From positions 62,001-126,000 of the forward strand of contig JASMHE010000003.1 of the NCBI GenBank assembly GCA_030750865.1: a stretch of DNA of 64,000 nt, given 5' to 3'. Both the position numbers and the translations under genes were made by a program. Below are positions 27,933 to 37,563 of the stretch, piece by piece; the first letter of the stretch is position 1, and each line of letters begins with the position of its first letter. The notes beneath the pieces are model-generated. The model saw nothing but the letters and a program-made list of their open reading frames with translations, did not search any database and was not told the origin of the DNA. Origin of the DNA: Alphaproteobacteria bacterium. Lineage in GTDB: Bacteria; Pseudomonadota; Alphaproteobacteria; Micavibrionales; Micavibrionaceae.

Positions 27933-30049
27933 TGCTGAACACTGGCCGTATTCGTTTTATTGTTTGTTTGCTCTTCTATGCTTGTGTGCTGGTCGGTACT
28001 GTTACTGTTTTGCCTGCTGCCCATGCGACCTCAGCCGCACAGAAAACACATGTTACCGATGATGCCAGCGATGATGATACGGTGGGATATGATATGGGGC
28101 GTCGTCCATCGATTACAGTTGGCAAAACGTTCCGTGAAATGCCGATTTTGGCGCAGGGGCGCGTAAAAACGATTGATAGCTTCGCGCGGCATTATTTATC
28201 ATTATTTGGCGGCCGCGAAGAGGCAGGTGATTTGTCAGCTTCGGCGTGGCTTGCCGAATTGATCTTTACCCCTGATTTGGCACGCGATCGTGCAGTCTTC
28301 CGTATTGCGGATATGGATTTGTTGCGTAAAATCAATTTGAAGCCGCAGGACGATCAGTCGGTCTATTTCAGTTATAACCAGATTGTCAGTGCGCTTGAAA
28401 GTAGCCGTTTCGGGTCATCATCGTTACAGAAGTTGATCAAGGAATCCGAGCTGGATGATTTCAAACATGCGGATATTTTGTCCGTGTATGAATCAATCTG
28501 GATTTATAGCGATCTCTCACGCAGCTTATCGATTTTTATGCCTGTTCTTATGCCTGTTCCCGATACGGTGATGGAACGGTATTTTGCCGATGTTGTCGCG
28601 GCTGATCGCCCGTTGATCTTTATGGATATCAAGCGACAAGCAGCCCGCATTCAGGACGATGCCGACCGTATTCTGGATGAAAAAGGGGAGAATTTGGAGA
28701 CGTACACGGAAGATGAACGGGCTGTGATGCGCTTGATGCTGGAATTGCAGGGGGCGACATCACGCGGATTGCCTGTGTTGTATCCTGCGTTTGACGGCAA
28801 GGCATTTCGCGTTGTGCCCGTCGCGCCGCTGACCGATGCCGACTATGATATACGGGGGGCGACAGAAAATTTTCTCTCACCGTGGGATGTCATTCAGCGC
28901 GGCGGTATTAATCCGAATAATAAAATATTTCTGGAACAATGGAAAATAGCTTTGTATGCCTATATTATAGGAAATGAAAGATTGTGGCATCAGGCCATAG
29001 AACGCTTGTATGAACGCAGTATTGTCGCAGCCGCCGAAATGGATGATGGCGATATATTGGCCGTAAAAGCCAAGTTCGAGATTGAAAATCTATATAACCG
29101 CGTGACACCGTTCCGGCTGGCAATCGGGTTGATGGTCGGGGCGTCCTTGTTGATGTTGACGGCCGCCTTTTATCGGACGACGGAACGTACAACAGTGACG
29201 TACAAAGCAGGACGTTTATTGGGAATTGGCGGGTACGGTGTTGCGGTCGCCGCGTTTTTGTTGATGGGACTCGGGACGGCAATACGGATATGGATTATGG
29301 GGCGGCCACCGGTCGGGACGTTGTATGAATCGCTTTTATTCGTTGCATTGGTATTATCATTCGGGGTGCTCGTTAGTACGTTTTTGAAACGTAATCTTTG
29401 GGTATCGGCTGCCGGTTTTATGATGGTCGCCCTGTTATTATTACAGTCGGTTGTACTGTCGGTCGGACAAGATGATTTTAAGGTATTGGAAGCTGTGCTG
29501 AACACGAATTTCTGGCTGGCGACCCATGTTGTTTTTGTAACGGTTGGCTATGGCTGGTGCTTTTTAACCAGTATCGCCGCGCATATGACATTAATTCACG
29601 CCGCCGTCAGTCCGCAGGGCAAGGCCGTCTGGGCGCGTGACAGCATACGCCAGATTACATTCCATGCATTGATTGCACTGTTTTTTGTGGCGGTGGGAAC
29701 GGTGCTTGGTGGCATCTGGGCCGATCAGTCATGGGGTCGTTTCTGGGGCTGGGACCCGAAAGAAAACGGCGCGTTGTTGATTGTGCTGTGGCTTGTCTGG
29801 TTGTTGCACGGTAAAATCAGCCATGATCTGAACCGTTTATATTATCTGGCGGGGATGACCTTTGTATCGGTCATCGTGGCGCTGTCATGGTTCGGTGTGA
29901 ATTTGCTGAGTGTCGGGCTGCATTCTTATGGTTTTACAAGTGAAGTTGCCTATAGTCTGGGCGGATTCACCGCATTTGAATTACTGGTGATCGGCGGTCT
30001 TGTGATCTGGATCGAGAAGAAGGAGCGAAACCATGCATCGAAAATATAA
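27929..30049 (+). CDS. ccsA: System II cytochrome c synthetase CcsA with large N-terminal domain
   Basis: 706 residues. The signal-like N terminus leads to a periplasmic region of about 370 residues opening VGKTFREMPILAQGRVKTIDSFAR, similar to the extended CcsA forms. The membrane part then has about eight helices and the haem-binding WWD motif WGRFWGWDPKENGAL. Conserved His residues appear in WLATHVVFVTVGYG and near GLHSYGF. With ResB it forms the haem-attachment complex. System II in a probable alphaproteobacterium is unusual. Confidence 0.9.
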   Translation: MMLNTGRIRFIVCLLFYACVLVGTVTVLPAAHATSAAQKTHVTDDASDDDTVGYDMGRRPSITVGKTFREMPILAQGRVKTIDSFARHYLSLFGGREEAGDLSASAWLAELIFTPDLARDRAVFRIADMDLLRKINLKPQDDQSVYFSYNQIVSALESSRFGSSSLQKLIKESELDDFKHADILSVYESIWIYSDLSRSLSIFMPVLMPVPDTVMERYFADVVAADRPLIFMDIKRQAARIQDDADRILDEKGENLETYTEDERAVMRLMLELQGATSRGLPVLYPAFDGKAFRVVPVAPLTDADYDIRGATENFLSPWDVIQRGGINPNNKIFLEQWKIALYAYIIGNERLWHQAIERLYERSIVAAAEMDDGDILAVKAKFEIENLYNRVTPFRLAIGLMVGASLLMLTAAFYRTTERTTVTYKAGRLLGIGGYGVAVAAFLLMGLGTAIRIWIMGRPPVGTLYESLLFVALVLSFGVLVSTFLKRNLWVSAAGFMMVALLLLQSVVLSVGQDDFKVLEAVLNTNFWLATHVVFVTVGYGWCFLTSIAAHMTLIHAAVSPQGKAVWARDSIRQITFHALIALFFVAVGTVLGGIWADQSWGRFWGWDPKENGALLIVLWLVWLLHGKISHDLNRLYYLAGMTFVSVIVALSWFGVNLLSVGLHSYGFTSEVAYSLGGFTAFELLVIGGLVIWIEKKERNHASKI

Positions 30050-30659
30050 TATCATTGCCGTGATTGTGTTGGTTGGGATTTTGCTGGCCACACCATTATT
30101 GATTGAGCGGTTCCTGACTGCGCCGTCTATCACAAAAGTGCCGGTGGAGACAGTGAAAACCATTTCCGAACAAGGTCCGCAGGGGGATGCCATCAAGGAT
30201 GTACGTCTGAGCTTGCTGGAGGGCGGGCAGGCTGCGCTCGAAGACTATCGCGGGCGTATTGTTTTCGTGAATTTCTGGGCGAGCTGGTGCGCGCCGTGTC
30301 TGGTGGAATTTCCCGATCTGGTTGCGCTGGCCGAAAAACATGCCGAGAACATGACATTGATCTTTGTGTCGAATGATTTATCACGCGCGGCGATCGATAA
30401 GGGGCTTGCCAAATTTGATGATACGACACGTGCGTCTTTGGACAGCGCTGATAATATTGTCATGGCGTGGGATAAGGATATGGATGTGACAAATCGTGTG
30501 TTCGGGACGTACAACCTGCCGGAAACATATGTGATTGATCGTGAAGGCCGGTTATGCCGCAAGATTGTCGGTGTTGTTGATACGGCGGCCGACAAGATGG
30601 ACGGAATCATGGCCGCCTGTGGCGGAGGTGATGGCGCGGCAGCGATCGAAGTAAAGTAG
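30033..30659 (+). CDS. Membrane-anchored thioredoxin-like protein (TlpA/ResA/CcsX type)
   Basis: 208 residues. One N-terminal helix (IAVIVLVGILLATPLLI) anchors a periplasmic thioredoxin fold with the active site WASWCAPC. Overlaps the ccsA stop by 17 bases. It is expected to reduce the CxxCH cysteines of apocytochrome c before haem attachment. The cis-Pro loop is in YNLPETYVIDREG. Confidence 0.9.
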   Translation: MHRKYNIIAVIVLVGILLATPLLIERFLTAPSITKVPVETVKTISEQGPQGDAIKDVRLSLLEGGQAALEDYRGRIVFVNFWASWCAPCLVEFPDLVALAEKHAENMTLIFVSNDLSRAAIDKGLAKFDDTTRASLDSADNIVMAWDKDMDVTNRVFGTYNLPETYVIDREGRLCRKIVGVVDTAADKMDGIMAACGGGDGAAAIEVK

Positions 30660-30701
30660 TGCCAAAGTAATGCGAAATTAATACAGAAGTGATGATACGT
30701 A

Positions 30702-31283
30702 ATGCGTATTTATGATGATATCAAAGACCGTTGCGGCTGGGTCAACCCGAATAATCCGCGCTATATTGCCTATCATGATGAAGAATGGGGTAAGCCGCAT
30801 TATGACGACCAGCATTTATTTGAAATGCTGGTGCTGGAAGGAGCGCAGGCGGGCTTGTCATGGGAAACTATTTTAAAACGGCGCGAAGGATATCGCGCTG
30901 TCTTTCACCAGTTCGATGTCGGGAAAGTTGCGCAAATGAGCGATGCCGATCTGGAAGACTGTTTGCAGGATGAACGGATTATCCGCAACCGTCTGAAGGT
31001 GTTCTCCGCCCGCGATAATGCGCGTGTCTTCATGGATATCCAAAAAGAGTACGGCACGTTTTCCGCTTATATCTGGGATTATGTCGGCGGCACACCGCTG
31101 ATCAATCGCTGGGAACGCACGGCGGATATACCGGCGGAAACACCGTTAAGCCGTCAGATTTCCAAAGATCTGAAAAAACGCGGGATGCGGTTTGTCGGGC
31201 CGACCATTATCTATGCCTATATGCAGGCGGTAGGTCTTGTAAACGACCATACGGTCGATTGTTTTTGTTATGCGGGCGCATGA
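30702..31283 (+). CDS. tag: DNA-3-methyladenine glycosylase I
   Basis: 193 residues. The zinc ligands of the Tag family are visible: Cys in RCGW, His in YHDEEWG and the terminal HTVDCFCY. The helix-hairpin stretch includes LSWETILKRREGYR. It excises 3-methyladenine from DNA. Downstream of the cytochrome operon by 42 bp and perhaps co-transcribed. Confidence 0.95.
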   Translation: MRIYDDIKDRCGWVNPNNPRYIAYHDEEWGKPHYDDQHLFEMLVLEGAQAGLSWETILKRREGYRAVFHQFDVGKVAQMSDADLEDCLQDERIIRNRLKVFSARDNARVFMDIQKEYGTFSAYIWDYVGGTPLINRWERTADIPAETPLSRQISKDLKKRGMRFVGPTIIYAYMQAVGLVNDHTVDCFCYAGA

Positions 31284-31388
31284 TCTTACATAAACGGGCT
31301 TGAACTTCTGTGTGCGGACGTTCATCCTGACATCACGTTTACGATATTTATGCATTATGATTCACGAAAAGAAAAAGAGGATATAACT

Positions 31389-32171
31389 ATGTCGGGAAAA
31401 AAGAAAAGTAAGGTCAAAATCATTATCGGTCTGATCGGTATTGTCTTTTTGGCGGCGGTTGTTTTTGTTGCACTGAATTTTTCATCCATTGCGAAAACAA
31501 CAGCAGAGCGCATTGCGACAAAGACATTGGGCGTTGATGTGAAAATTGGCGCGCTTGATTTGAACCTTGCCGAAAAATCAATCGAAGTCCGTGATTTGAC
31601 AATTGATAATCCGAAAGGGTTTAAAAAACCACGCGCGCTTGAGCTTGGCTTGATCCGCATTACAGCGGATGAGCTTGGGAAAGAAAAGCTGGTTTTCAAA
31701 GAAGTGATTGTCAGCGACACGAATATTCTGTTCGAGGTTAAAGGCGATGGCGCGTCCAACCTGACGACCATCAAAAACGGCATTAAAACCAGCCCGAAGA
31801 GCGAAGAAAAAGCATCAGATGCGGCCCCGATCAAGGTGATCGTGCGTGATTTCCAGCTGAACAAAGCATCGCTTGAACCGGCTGTGGCGTTGGTGAAAAA
31901 AGATTTGCCGACTGTGACGATGCCGAATATTCGCCTGCGCGGCATTGGCGAGAAAGAAAATGGCGTACTGGCCCGCGAAGCCATTGCCCAGATTTTCAAG
32001 AAGATATCTGATGTTGCTGTGAAAGAATCTGCCAAATCCGGCTTTCTGGAAGGCGTATCCAAAGACAAGTTGAAAGATCTTGGTGTGTCATCCAGCGTGA
32101 TGGATTCTATTGGCGGTGACGGTGAAAAAGCCGTTGAAGAAATCGGGAATAAAGTCAAAAACCTGTTCTAA
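31389..32171 (+). CDS. AsmA-like / DUF748-type membrane-anchored protein
   Basis: 261 residues, start at MSGKKKSKVKIIIG after AGAGGA. One N-terminal helix is followed by a beta-rich domain. SSIAKTTAERIATKTLGVDVKIGALDLNLAEKS is the entry to AsmA/DUF748 domains, which act in lipid transport or envelope maintenance. It is short compared with AsmA proteins. The C-terminal 80 residues are helical and alanine/lysine-rich. Confidence 0.7.
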   Translation: MSGKKKSKVKIIIGLIGIVFLAAVVFVALNFSSIAKTTAERIATKTLGVDVKIGALDLNLAEKSIEVRDLTIDNPKGFKKPRALELGLIRITADELGKEKLVFKEVIVSDTNILFEVKGDGASNLTTIKNGIKTSPKSEEKASDAAPIKVIVRDFQLNKASLEPAVALVKKDLPTVTMPNIRLRGIGEKENGVLAREAIAQIFKKISDVAVKESAKSGFLEGVSKDKLKDLGVSSSVMDSIGGDGEKAVEEIGNKVKNLF

Positions 32172-32200
32172 AGCACGGCTTTTGATGATCGTTCTTTATG

Positions 32201-32239
32201 AAGCCCGGCGCGGGTATCTGCGGCGGGCTTTTCTTTTTG
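32201..32239 (+). terminator. Rho-independent terminator
   Basis: AAGCCCG (32201-32207) pairs with CGGGCTT (32224-32230), with GCG/CGC pairing inside, followed by TTCTTTTT. Located 29 bp after the AsmA-like gene. Confidence 0.8.
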
Positions 32240-32489
32240 TGTGCGGGCAGGAGTCTTGTTGTGTGAGGACAGAAGCACCGTGATGTGCGTGCGGTTTCCT
32301 GCGTGCTCTTTTACGTGTGGACGCGTGTGTGGTGTGTGGGACGAGAGGAGTACGCCGGGCCAATGCGCGTTGCGTTCTTTCTGTGCCGTGTTTGTTGTGA
32401 TGTGTGCTATTTTGTCGGGTGTGATAAGCGCCAGCCCGTGCGCATTGTTCTGTCATGTTGGTGAACTGTACGGCTAGGCAGCGGCGTAT

Positions 32490-33938
32490 TTATTGGGCGG
32501 CGTCTTGTGCGCTGTCGTGTGCGCCATCGTGTGTGGTGGGGCGGTTTTTGTTGCACAGCTTTTTGCATGAGAACCAGCTGATGACATGCAGGAACAGGCC
32601 AACGAAGAAGTTGACCATTGCAATGGCAACGAAGATACCGATGACGCCATAAAAATGCGCGCCGACATAAATGGCCGGAATTTGTACCAGAATATATTTC
32701 ACGAAGATCATCCCTGCCGAGCGCTGCGGCATGCCAAGCGCATTAAAGGCAGACGACCAGCCCGATACCAGATTGGCTGTGATGTAACTGACAGGTACAA
32801 TCCAGAAATACAGCGCGGCGGTATGGATAATGGTTGGATCATTGGTGAAAACGCCCGTGATTGCTTTGGCACCGAAGCCGAGAATAATAGCAACGATGAC
32901 GGCCCATATTGCACTGAAGGACAGGGCTTTGGTCAGGGTTTCAAAGACGCGGTCGTAATTCTTGGCGCCGTAATTCTGGCCCAAAATCGGCGCCATGCCA
33001 CCGGCCAGCCCCATCAGGACGACAAAGGCGAAGGCTTCGACACGGGACACAATACCATAAGCTGCGACAGCTTCGGTGCTGTAACCGGCCAGAAGCGCGA
33101 TAATAACGGCGTTGGTAATTGGTTGAATGGTGCTGGTGATGCCCGCCGGAACGGCAATGAAAGCAAGCCGTTTTAACGAGTCGCCCAGCTTGTTGAAGTA
33201 AAACGGACGTAAGCGCAAAATGCGCATATGGAAGCCGAGCATATAAAGTGCCGCCAGCATCGCCAGAATGTTGGCCGACGCCGTGGCAATGGCTGCGCCG
33301 CGAATGCCCATTTCGGGAAAGCCCCATAGGCCGAAGATTAAGAGCGGATCAAGAATGATATTCACGACCGATACCAATGTCATGATGATCGCCGGATACA
33401 TGGCATTGCCGTTTGCACGGATGGCGGCATTGCCGACCATCGGGATCATGGCAAAAATATTGGCGGGAAACCAGATCAGCATATATTCGCGGATATAGGG
33501 CATCATGGTGTCGTTCGCGCCCAGCAGGCGGAACACGGGTTCAAGTGTGGCAACACCCACAGCCGCCATAATCGCCCCGAAGGTGAAGGCAAAAAACAGG
33601 GCATGGGTTGCAATGCGCAGTACCATGTCTTCGCTTTTTTCGCCAATCAGGCGGGATAATACCGATGAAGTTGCAATGATTAACCCCAAAGACAGGCTGA
33701 AAACCGTCATGGTCACGGGGATTGTGAAACTGAGGGCCGCCAGTTGATCGGGGCCGAGTTTGCCGACAAAAAAGATATCGGCGAGTTGAAAACTGATGAT
33801 CGCAAGAATACCCCACGCCATCGGCAATCCCATCTTCAGCAGATGCGCTGTGACAGAACCGCTGGTCAGGTCGCCGCGTCCACGGCCACGGCCTTTGGGG
33901 GCGGTTTGGTTGCGTATGGTCTGTGTTTGCGAACTCAT
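32490..33938 (-). CDS. MATE family efflux transporter
   Basis: 482 residues with twelve helices. The MATE features are LLKMGLPMAWGILAIISFQLADIFFVGKLGPDQLAALSF at the first helices and GIVSRVEAFAFVVLMGLAGGMAPILGQNYGAKN in the second half. It would export cationic drugs or metabolites using Na+ or H+. Start chosen at MSSQTQTIRN; the tail before the first helix is Gly/Arg-rich. An upstream ATG at 33995 is in frame but unsupported. Confidence 0.93.
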   Translation of the reverse strand: MSSQTQTIRNQTAPKGRGRGRGDLTSGSVTAHLLKMGLPMAWGILAIISFQLADIFFVGKLGPDQLAALSFTIPVTMTVFSLSLGLIIATSSVLSRLIGEKSEDMVLRIATHALFFAFTFGAIMAAVGVATLEPVFRLLGANDTMMPYIREYMLIWFPANIFAMIPMVGNAAIRANGNAMYPAIIMTLVSVVNIILDPLLIFGLWGFPEMGIRGAAIATASANILAMLAALYMLGFHMRILRLRPFYFNKLGDSLKRLAFIAVPAGITSTIQPITNAVIIALLAGYSTEAVAAYGIVSRVEAFAFVVLMGLAGGMAPILGQNYGAKNYDRVFETLTKALSFSAIWAVIVAIILGFGAKAITGVFTNDPTIIHTAALYFWIVPVSYITANLVSGWSSAFNALGMPQRSAGMIFVKYILVQIPAIYVGAHFYGVIGIFVAIAMVNFFVGLFLHVISWFSCKKLCNKNRPTTHDGAHDSAQDAAQ

Positions 33939-34155
33939 GCTTTTCTTATATAGGCTTTGTCGCATTAGGCAAAGATAATATATGGCGTAAATCAATATTT
34001 TTTGTGCGCGCGGCTTTGTCTTATTTTCGACACAATAAAATCACGCGATTGCTACAGAGTGGTAATAGCTTTGCCACATTCGCAGGCCATATTTGCAATC
34101 ATACGAAAACATCAACGGAGATGATTTCATAAGGACAGCAAAAAAGGAGGCTGAC

Positions 34156-34398
34156 ATGACAATACAAACTGCAATATACGCGCAACATGGCCCATCTGCC
34201 CATGAGGTAATGACAAATGAGGTAATGGCACAAGGTGGTGCGCATAGCCCGATGCAAGCCGATACGGAATTCTGGGCCGAAGATTCCTATATGATTAATC
34301 TGGTCAATCAACTGGAGCTGATGAAAAAGGCCAAAGAACACCGTATTGAACAATTACAGGCAGAGCGCCTGCGGTGTCTGGCGAAGTTGTGTTGCTGA
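34156..34398 (+). CDS. Hypothetical 80-residue protein
   Basis: Start ATG sits behind an ideal ribosome site (AAGGAGG). The first half is Met/Gln-rich, the second a charged helix (LVNQLELMKKAKEHRIEQLQAERLR) likely to form a coiled coil, ending in CC. No family recognised. The strong ribosome site is the main reason to call it. Confidence 0.6.
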   Translation: MTIQTAIYAQHGPSAHEVMTNEVMAQGGAHSPMQADTEFWAEDSYMINLVNQLELMKKAKEHRIEQLQAERLRCLAKLCC

Positions 34399-34494
34399 TG
34401 CCGTGTGCTTTTGAATGCTTTTTATTTGTATTCAAGGGGGAAAACGATTTATGAATAGCGGCTGAAGGACTATAAAAACCGGAAAGCCGTCTTT

Positions 34495-35730
34495 ATGAAC
34501 AAATCGGACACGACCCCATTTTATGATGTGATCATTATCGGCGCAGGTGCCGCCGGTATGATGTGTGCCGCCACAGCCGCTGCGCGCGGCCGCAAGACGA
34601 TGCTGCTGGATCATGCCAAACGTCTTGGCGAGAAAATCAGGATTTCAGGCGGCGGACGTTGTAACTTTACCAATATCTATGCCGATGCGGATACGTTTTT
34701 GTCCGGTAACCCGCATTTTTGCAAATCGGCGCTGAGCCGTTACACCCAATATGACTTTCTGGCGCTGGTCGAAAAACATGGCATTGCGTACCATGAGAAA
34801 ACATTGGGGCAGCAATTCTGTGATGATAAATCCCAGCAAATTATCGATATGCTTTTAAGCGAATGCCGTGATGCAGGGGCAACCGTGCGTGGCGAGGTCC
34901 GCGTGAGCGGTATTGAGGTGGCGTGTCATGAGGATGCGTGCGGTGCTGATGCGGCTGACCCGTCCGCGCAATATCTGGTGCGGACAGAACAGGGCGATAT
35001 GCAGTGTGCATCGCTTGTGATTGCAACGGGTGGGTTGTCGATTCCGAAAATCGGGGCAACCAAATTCGGGTATGATGTGGCGCGGCAGTTCGGCTTGAAT
35101 GTCATTCCGACGCGGGCGGCGCTGGTGCCGCTGACGTTCCAGAATGAATTACTGGCACGTTGCAAAGCGCTGAGCGGCGTGTCGGTGGATGCGGTTGTCT
35201 CGTGCGGGGGCACATCGTTTCGCGAAGGGCTGTTATTCACCCATCGCGGGTTAAGCGGGCCATCGATTTTGCAGATTTCATCGTACTGGCAGGAAGGCGA
35301 AGAGATTTGCGTCAATCTGGCCCCCGATCATGATGTGTTTGCGGTCTTGAAAGCGCATAAACAGGAGAGCCCGAAACAGGATATCCAGACCGCCCTTGCC
35401 GATATATTGCCAAAACGTCTGGCGCAGATGATTTGCGAGATGTCCGGCGCGGCAGGGCGGCTTGCCGATTTACCCGATGCAACATTGACGGCCACGGCTG
35501 ATATGGTGAATACATGGATGATCAAGCCATCGGGCACGGAAGGATACCGCACAGCCGAAGTGACGCTTGGCGGGGTGGACACAAATGAATTATCATCGAA
35601 AACAATGGAAGCCAAAAAACAGTCAGGGCTTTATTTTATCGGCGAGGTCGTCGATGTGACAGGGCATCTGGGCGGGTTTAATTTTCAGTGGGCGTGGTCG
35701 TCCGGCTATGCGGCAGGACAAGCTGTGTAA
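34495..35730 (+). CDS. HI0933-family FAD-dependent oxidoreductase
   Basis: 411 residues. The dinucleotide motif IIGAGAAGMMCAATAA is followed by the diagnostic GEKIRISGGGRCNFTN of the HI0933 (YhiN/BaiN) group. A second FAD contact appears at the C terminus (GEVVDVTGHLGGFNFQWAWSSGYAAG). The substrates are unknown for most members. No operon partner. Confidence 0.92.
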   Translation: MNKSDTTPFYDVIIIGAGAAGMMCAATAAARGRKTMLLDHAKRLGEKIRISGGGRCNFTNIYADADTFLSGNPHFCKSALSRYTQYDFLALVEKHGIAYHEKTLGQQFCDDKSQQIIDMLLSECRDAGATVRGEVRVSGIEVACHEDACGADAADPSAQYLVRTEQGDMQCASLVIATGGLSIPKIGATKFGYDVARQFGLNVIPTRAALVPLTFQNELLARCKALSGVSVDAVVSCGGTSFREGLLFTHRGLSGPSILQISSYWQEGEEICVNLAPDHDVFAVLKAHKQESPKQDIQTALADILPKRLAQMICEMSGAAGRLADLPDATLTATADMVNTWMIKPSGTEGYRTAEVTLGGVDTNELSSKTMEAKKQSGLYFIGEVVDVTGHLGGFNFQWAWSSGYAAGQAV

Positions 35731-35760
35731 GCCTGTGATGGTCGGTCGCGCGGCTGTTTG

Positions 35761-36405
35761 TTATTCATCAATAAAACGGCGTTCATTATCGCCGAAGATT
35801 GTGTAAAGACGACGTAATTCTTCCAGCGGTTTTTCATGATTATCAACGCGTAAATCCAGCGGATATGACCGCTGGATCGGATAGCTGAAACGATAGGCTT
35901 TGACGGCGGCGGCTTCTTCGCCGCGTGCATCACCGCCGCGATCTTGACCGGCTTCCAGTGCGCGGATCAGACGTTCGGTGAAGGGGAAGTCTGTCGATGT
36001 TTCAAAGGCATCGGTCATGGCATCAATGACATCTTTGTCGACAAGTGTGTTTCCGGCAACGGCGCAATTTTTACCGATTTTCTGATGATACAGTTCCGTG
36101 CATTCCGCACCCGTATGCACATACAGGCGCTGGTCAATTGTCGCGATGGCAATTTGACGTTTTTCTTTGGCGCGGTCCATCTGCAGGGCAACGTCAACAG
36201 ATTGCGACAGGTCCATCAGCGGATTTTGTTCCAGATGATCCAGAATGCGGAACGCCACCTGTGCATAGGCATGGTTCTGGATGTGCACGATGCCGACACC
36301 CGGCCGGAAATAAGACACACAGCCGCCAACGGCCGTCCATTTGCTGGCCACGGCACTGCCGATCATATTCAGGTCGGGGTCAAACGCGACGATTGAAAAT
36401 GTCAT
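35761..36405 (-). CDS. DUF1028 family protein (Ntn-hydrolase-like)
   Basis: 214 residues with start MTFSIVAFDP after GGAAGGA. DUF1028 features are SKWTAVGGCVSYFRPGVGIVHIQ and CAVAGNTLVDKDVI. The family is grouped with Ntn hydrolases; Thr2 could be the nucleophile after Met removal. Its substrate is not known. A longer frame to 36489 is unlikely. Confidence 0.88.
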   Translation of the reverse strand: MTFSIVAFDPDLNMIGSAVASKWTAVGGCVSYFRPGVGIVHIQNHAYAQVAFRILDHLEQNPLMDLSQSVDVALQMDRAKEKRQIAIATIDQRLYVHTGAECTELYHQKIGKNCAVAGNTLVDKDVIDAMTDAFETSTDFPFTERLIRALEAGQDRGGDARGEEAAAVKAYRFSYPIQRSYPLDLRVDNHEKPLEELRRLYTIFGDNERRFIDE

Positions 36406-36554
36406 GATGATAATCCTTCCTATGTTCAGGTGAAATATTATCACGGAGATTTGTAAAAAGGTCAAAGATTTGCGGCAAAATGCGTACACAGGAACATGTT
36501 TGATCGGTACTGTCAGTCTGATTTTCCTGATGTATTTTGCCCGATTGATTTTGT

Positions 36555-36583
36555 TTGACTTTTATTTACATATTAAATATAAT
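36555..36583 (+). promoter_or_regulatory. Near-consensus sigma-70 promoter
   Basis: TTGACT, a 17-bp spacer and a perfect TATAAT, 33 bp before the next start. Start point is expected near 36590, leaving a leader of about 26 nt. Confidence 0.8.
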
Positions 36584-36615
36584 CCCGCCACTTCACAAGA
36601 CAAAAGGGGCAGGGT

Positions 36616-37545
36616 ATGGGTGCATTAAAGTTTAATCAGGTTTCGCAAACAATGGTGCAGGCGATGGCCGCGTATGAACAGCTTAGCGCAGAAAAAGTGC
36701 GGGCAAAGGCGCAGGGGCAAGTGCTTGATGCCGATAAAAAAGCGCAACTTGGTGACGCGATTACCTATATTTTGTCACATGCCGATTTGATCCGAATTGG
36801 TGCGGGATCTGAATTTGCAGATTTACACGATGCGCTGTCAACGGGCAACAAGGTTGATAAAGTCCATCCGATTCAAGACACAGATGATTTGAAAACACGT
36901 CGTCTGGGCGGCGAGAACGCGAATAAAAGAACATTCGCGCTGGCTGTGAAAAATGATGATGGATCGCGCGATTTGCTGGCCGTGATTTATACGCATTGGT
37001 CAAAACAGGATATGATGCTGGACGGAACCGTCGCGCCGGAAAACATTCCCGGTGATGTGGCGTCTATTTTGAACGAAGATATTGTTGATCTGGATGATGA
37101 TCCGAACACGGTTATTTTTTACAGCATCAGTTCGTTTTTCCCGAGTGCGGGACCGCAATTGATTAAATCGCTACACGCTGAATTTAACAAACAGGCGCAG
37201 ACGCCTTTCATGTCAACCTTGTCACCGATGCGTACATTTGCCGGATGGCTTGATGAACAAGGCGTCGATCAGTTTGACGATTTATCACGCGATGAAAAGG
37301 TGACGTTGGTGCAAGATTATCTTGCGACCGGCCGTGACGGGGTACAGAATTTCCATCTGTCGAACGGGGCGTTGATCGGTGATATCAATCTTGATTCAAA
37401 TGCGCCGGGTACGGCCGATGCCGAAAAAGGCAAAGGCGTGATGATTAATTATGTGTATCCGCGTGATCCGGCCGTTCTGGCGGCCCAGCAAAATGCGTAT
37501 AAGGCCGATAAGATGCAGGCGCCGCATTTGCGTTTATCCCTGTAA
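36616..37545 (+). CDS. Malonyl-CoA-decarboxylase-like small protein
   Basis: 309 residues. Distant resemblance to the catalytic domain of malonyl-CoA decarboxylase: RRLGGENANKRTFALAV and LLAVIYTHWS where MCD has its acyltransferase-fold strands, then IFYSISSFFPSAGPQLIK, FMSTLSPMRTFAGWL (Ser of the TLSP motif) and NFHLSNGALIGDINL (catalytic-type His), and finally KGVMINYVYPRDPA. MCD is normally about 450 residues with an N-terminal helical domain; here only about 60 helical residues precede. Retained Ser and His suggest an active enzyme. The assignment rests on motif recall, not alignment. Confidence 0.6.
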   Translation: MGALKFNQVSQTMVQAMAAYEQLSAEKVRAKAQGQVLDADKKAQLGDAITYILSHADLIRIGAGSEFADLHDALSTGNKVDKVHPIQDTDDLKTRRLGGENANKRTFALAVKNDDGSRDLLAVIYTHWSKQDMMLDGTVAPENIPGDVASILNEDIVDLDDDPNTVIFYSISSFFPSAGPQLIKSLHAEFNKQAQTPFMSTLSPMRTFAGWLDEQGVDQFDDLSRDEKVTLVQDYLATGRDGVQNFHLSNGALIGDINLDSNAPGTADAEKGKGVMINYVYPRDPAVLAAQQNAYKADKMQAPHLRLSL

Positions 37546-37563
37546 TATTTTGCAATATTTTCT

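Noticed and set aside
32241..32477. Open frame of 78 codons with many Cys and Val
   Set aside because: The region is GT-rich and low in complexity, has no ribosome site and lies between a terminator and a convergent gene. Read as non-coding.
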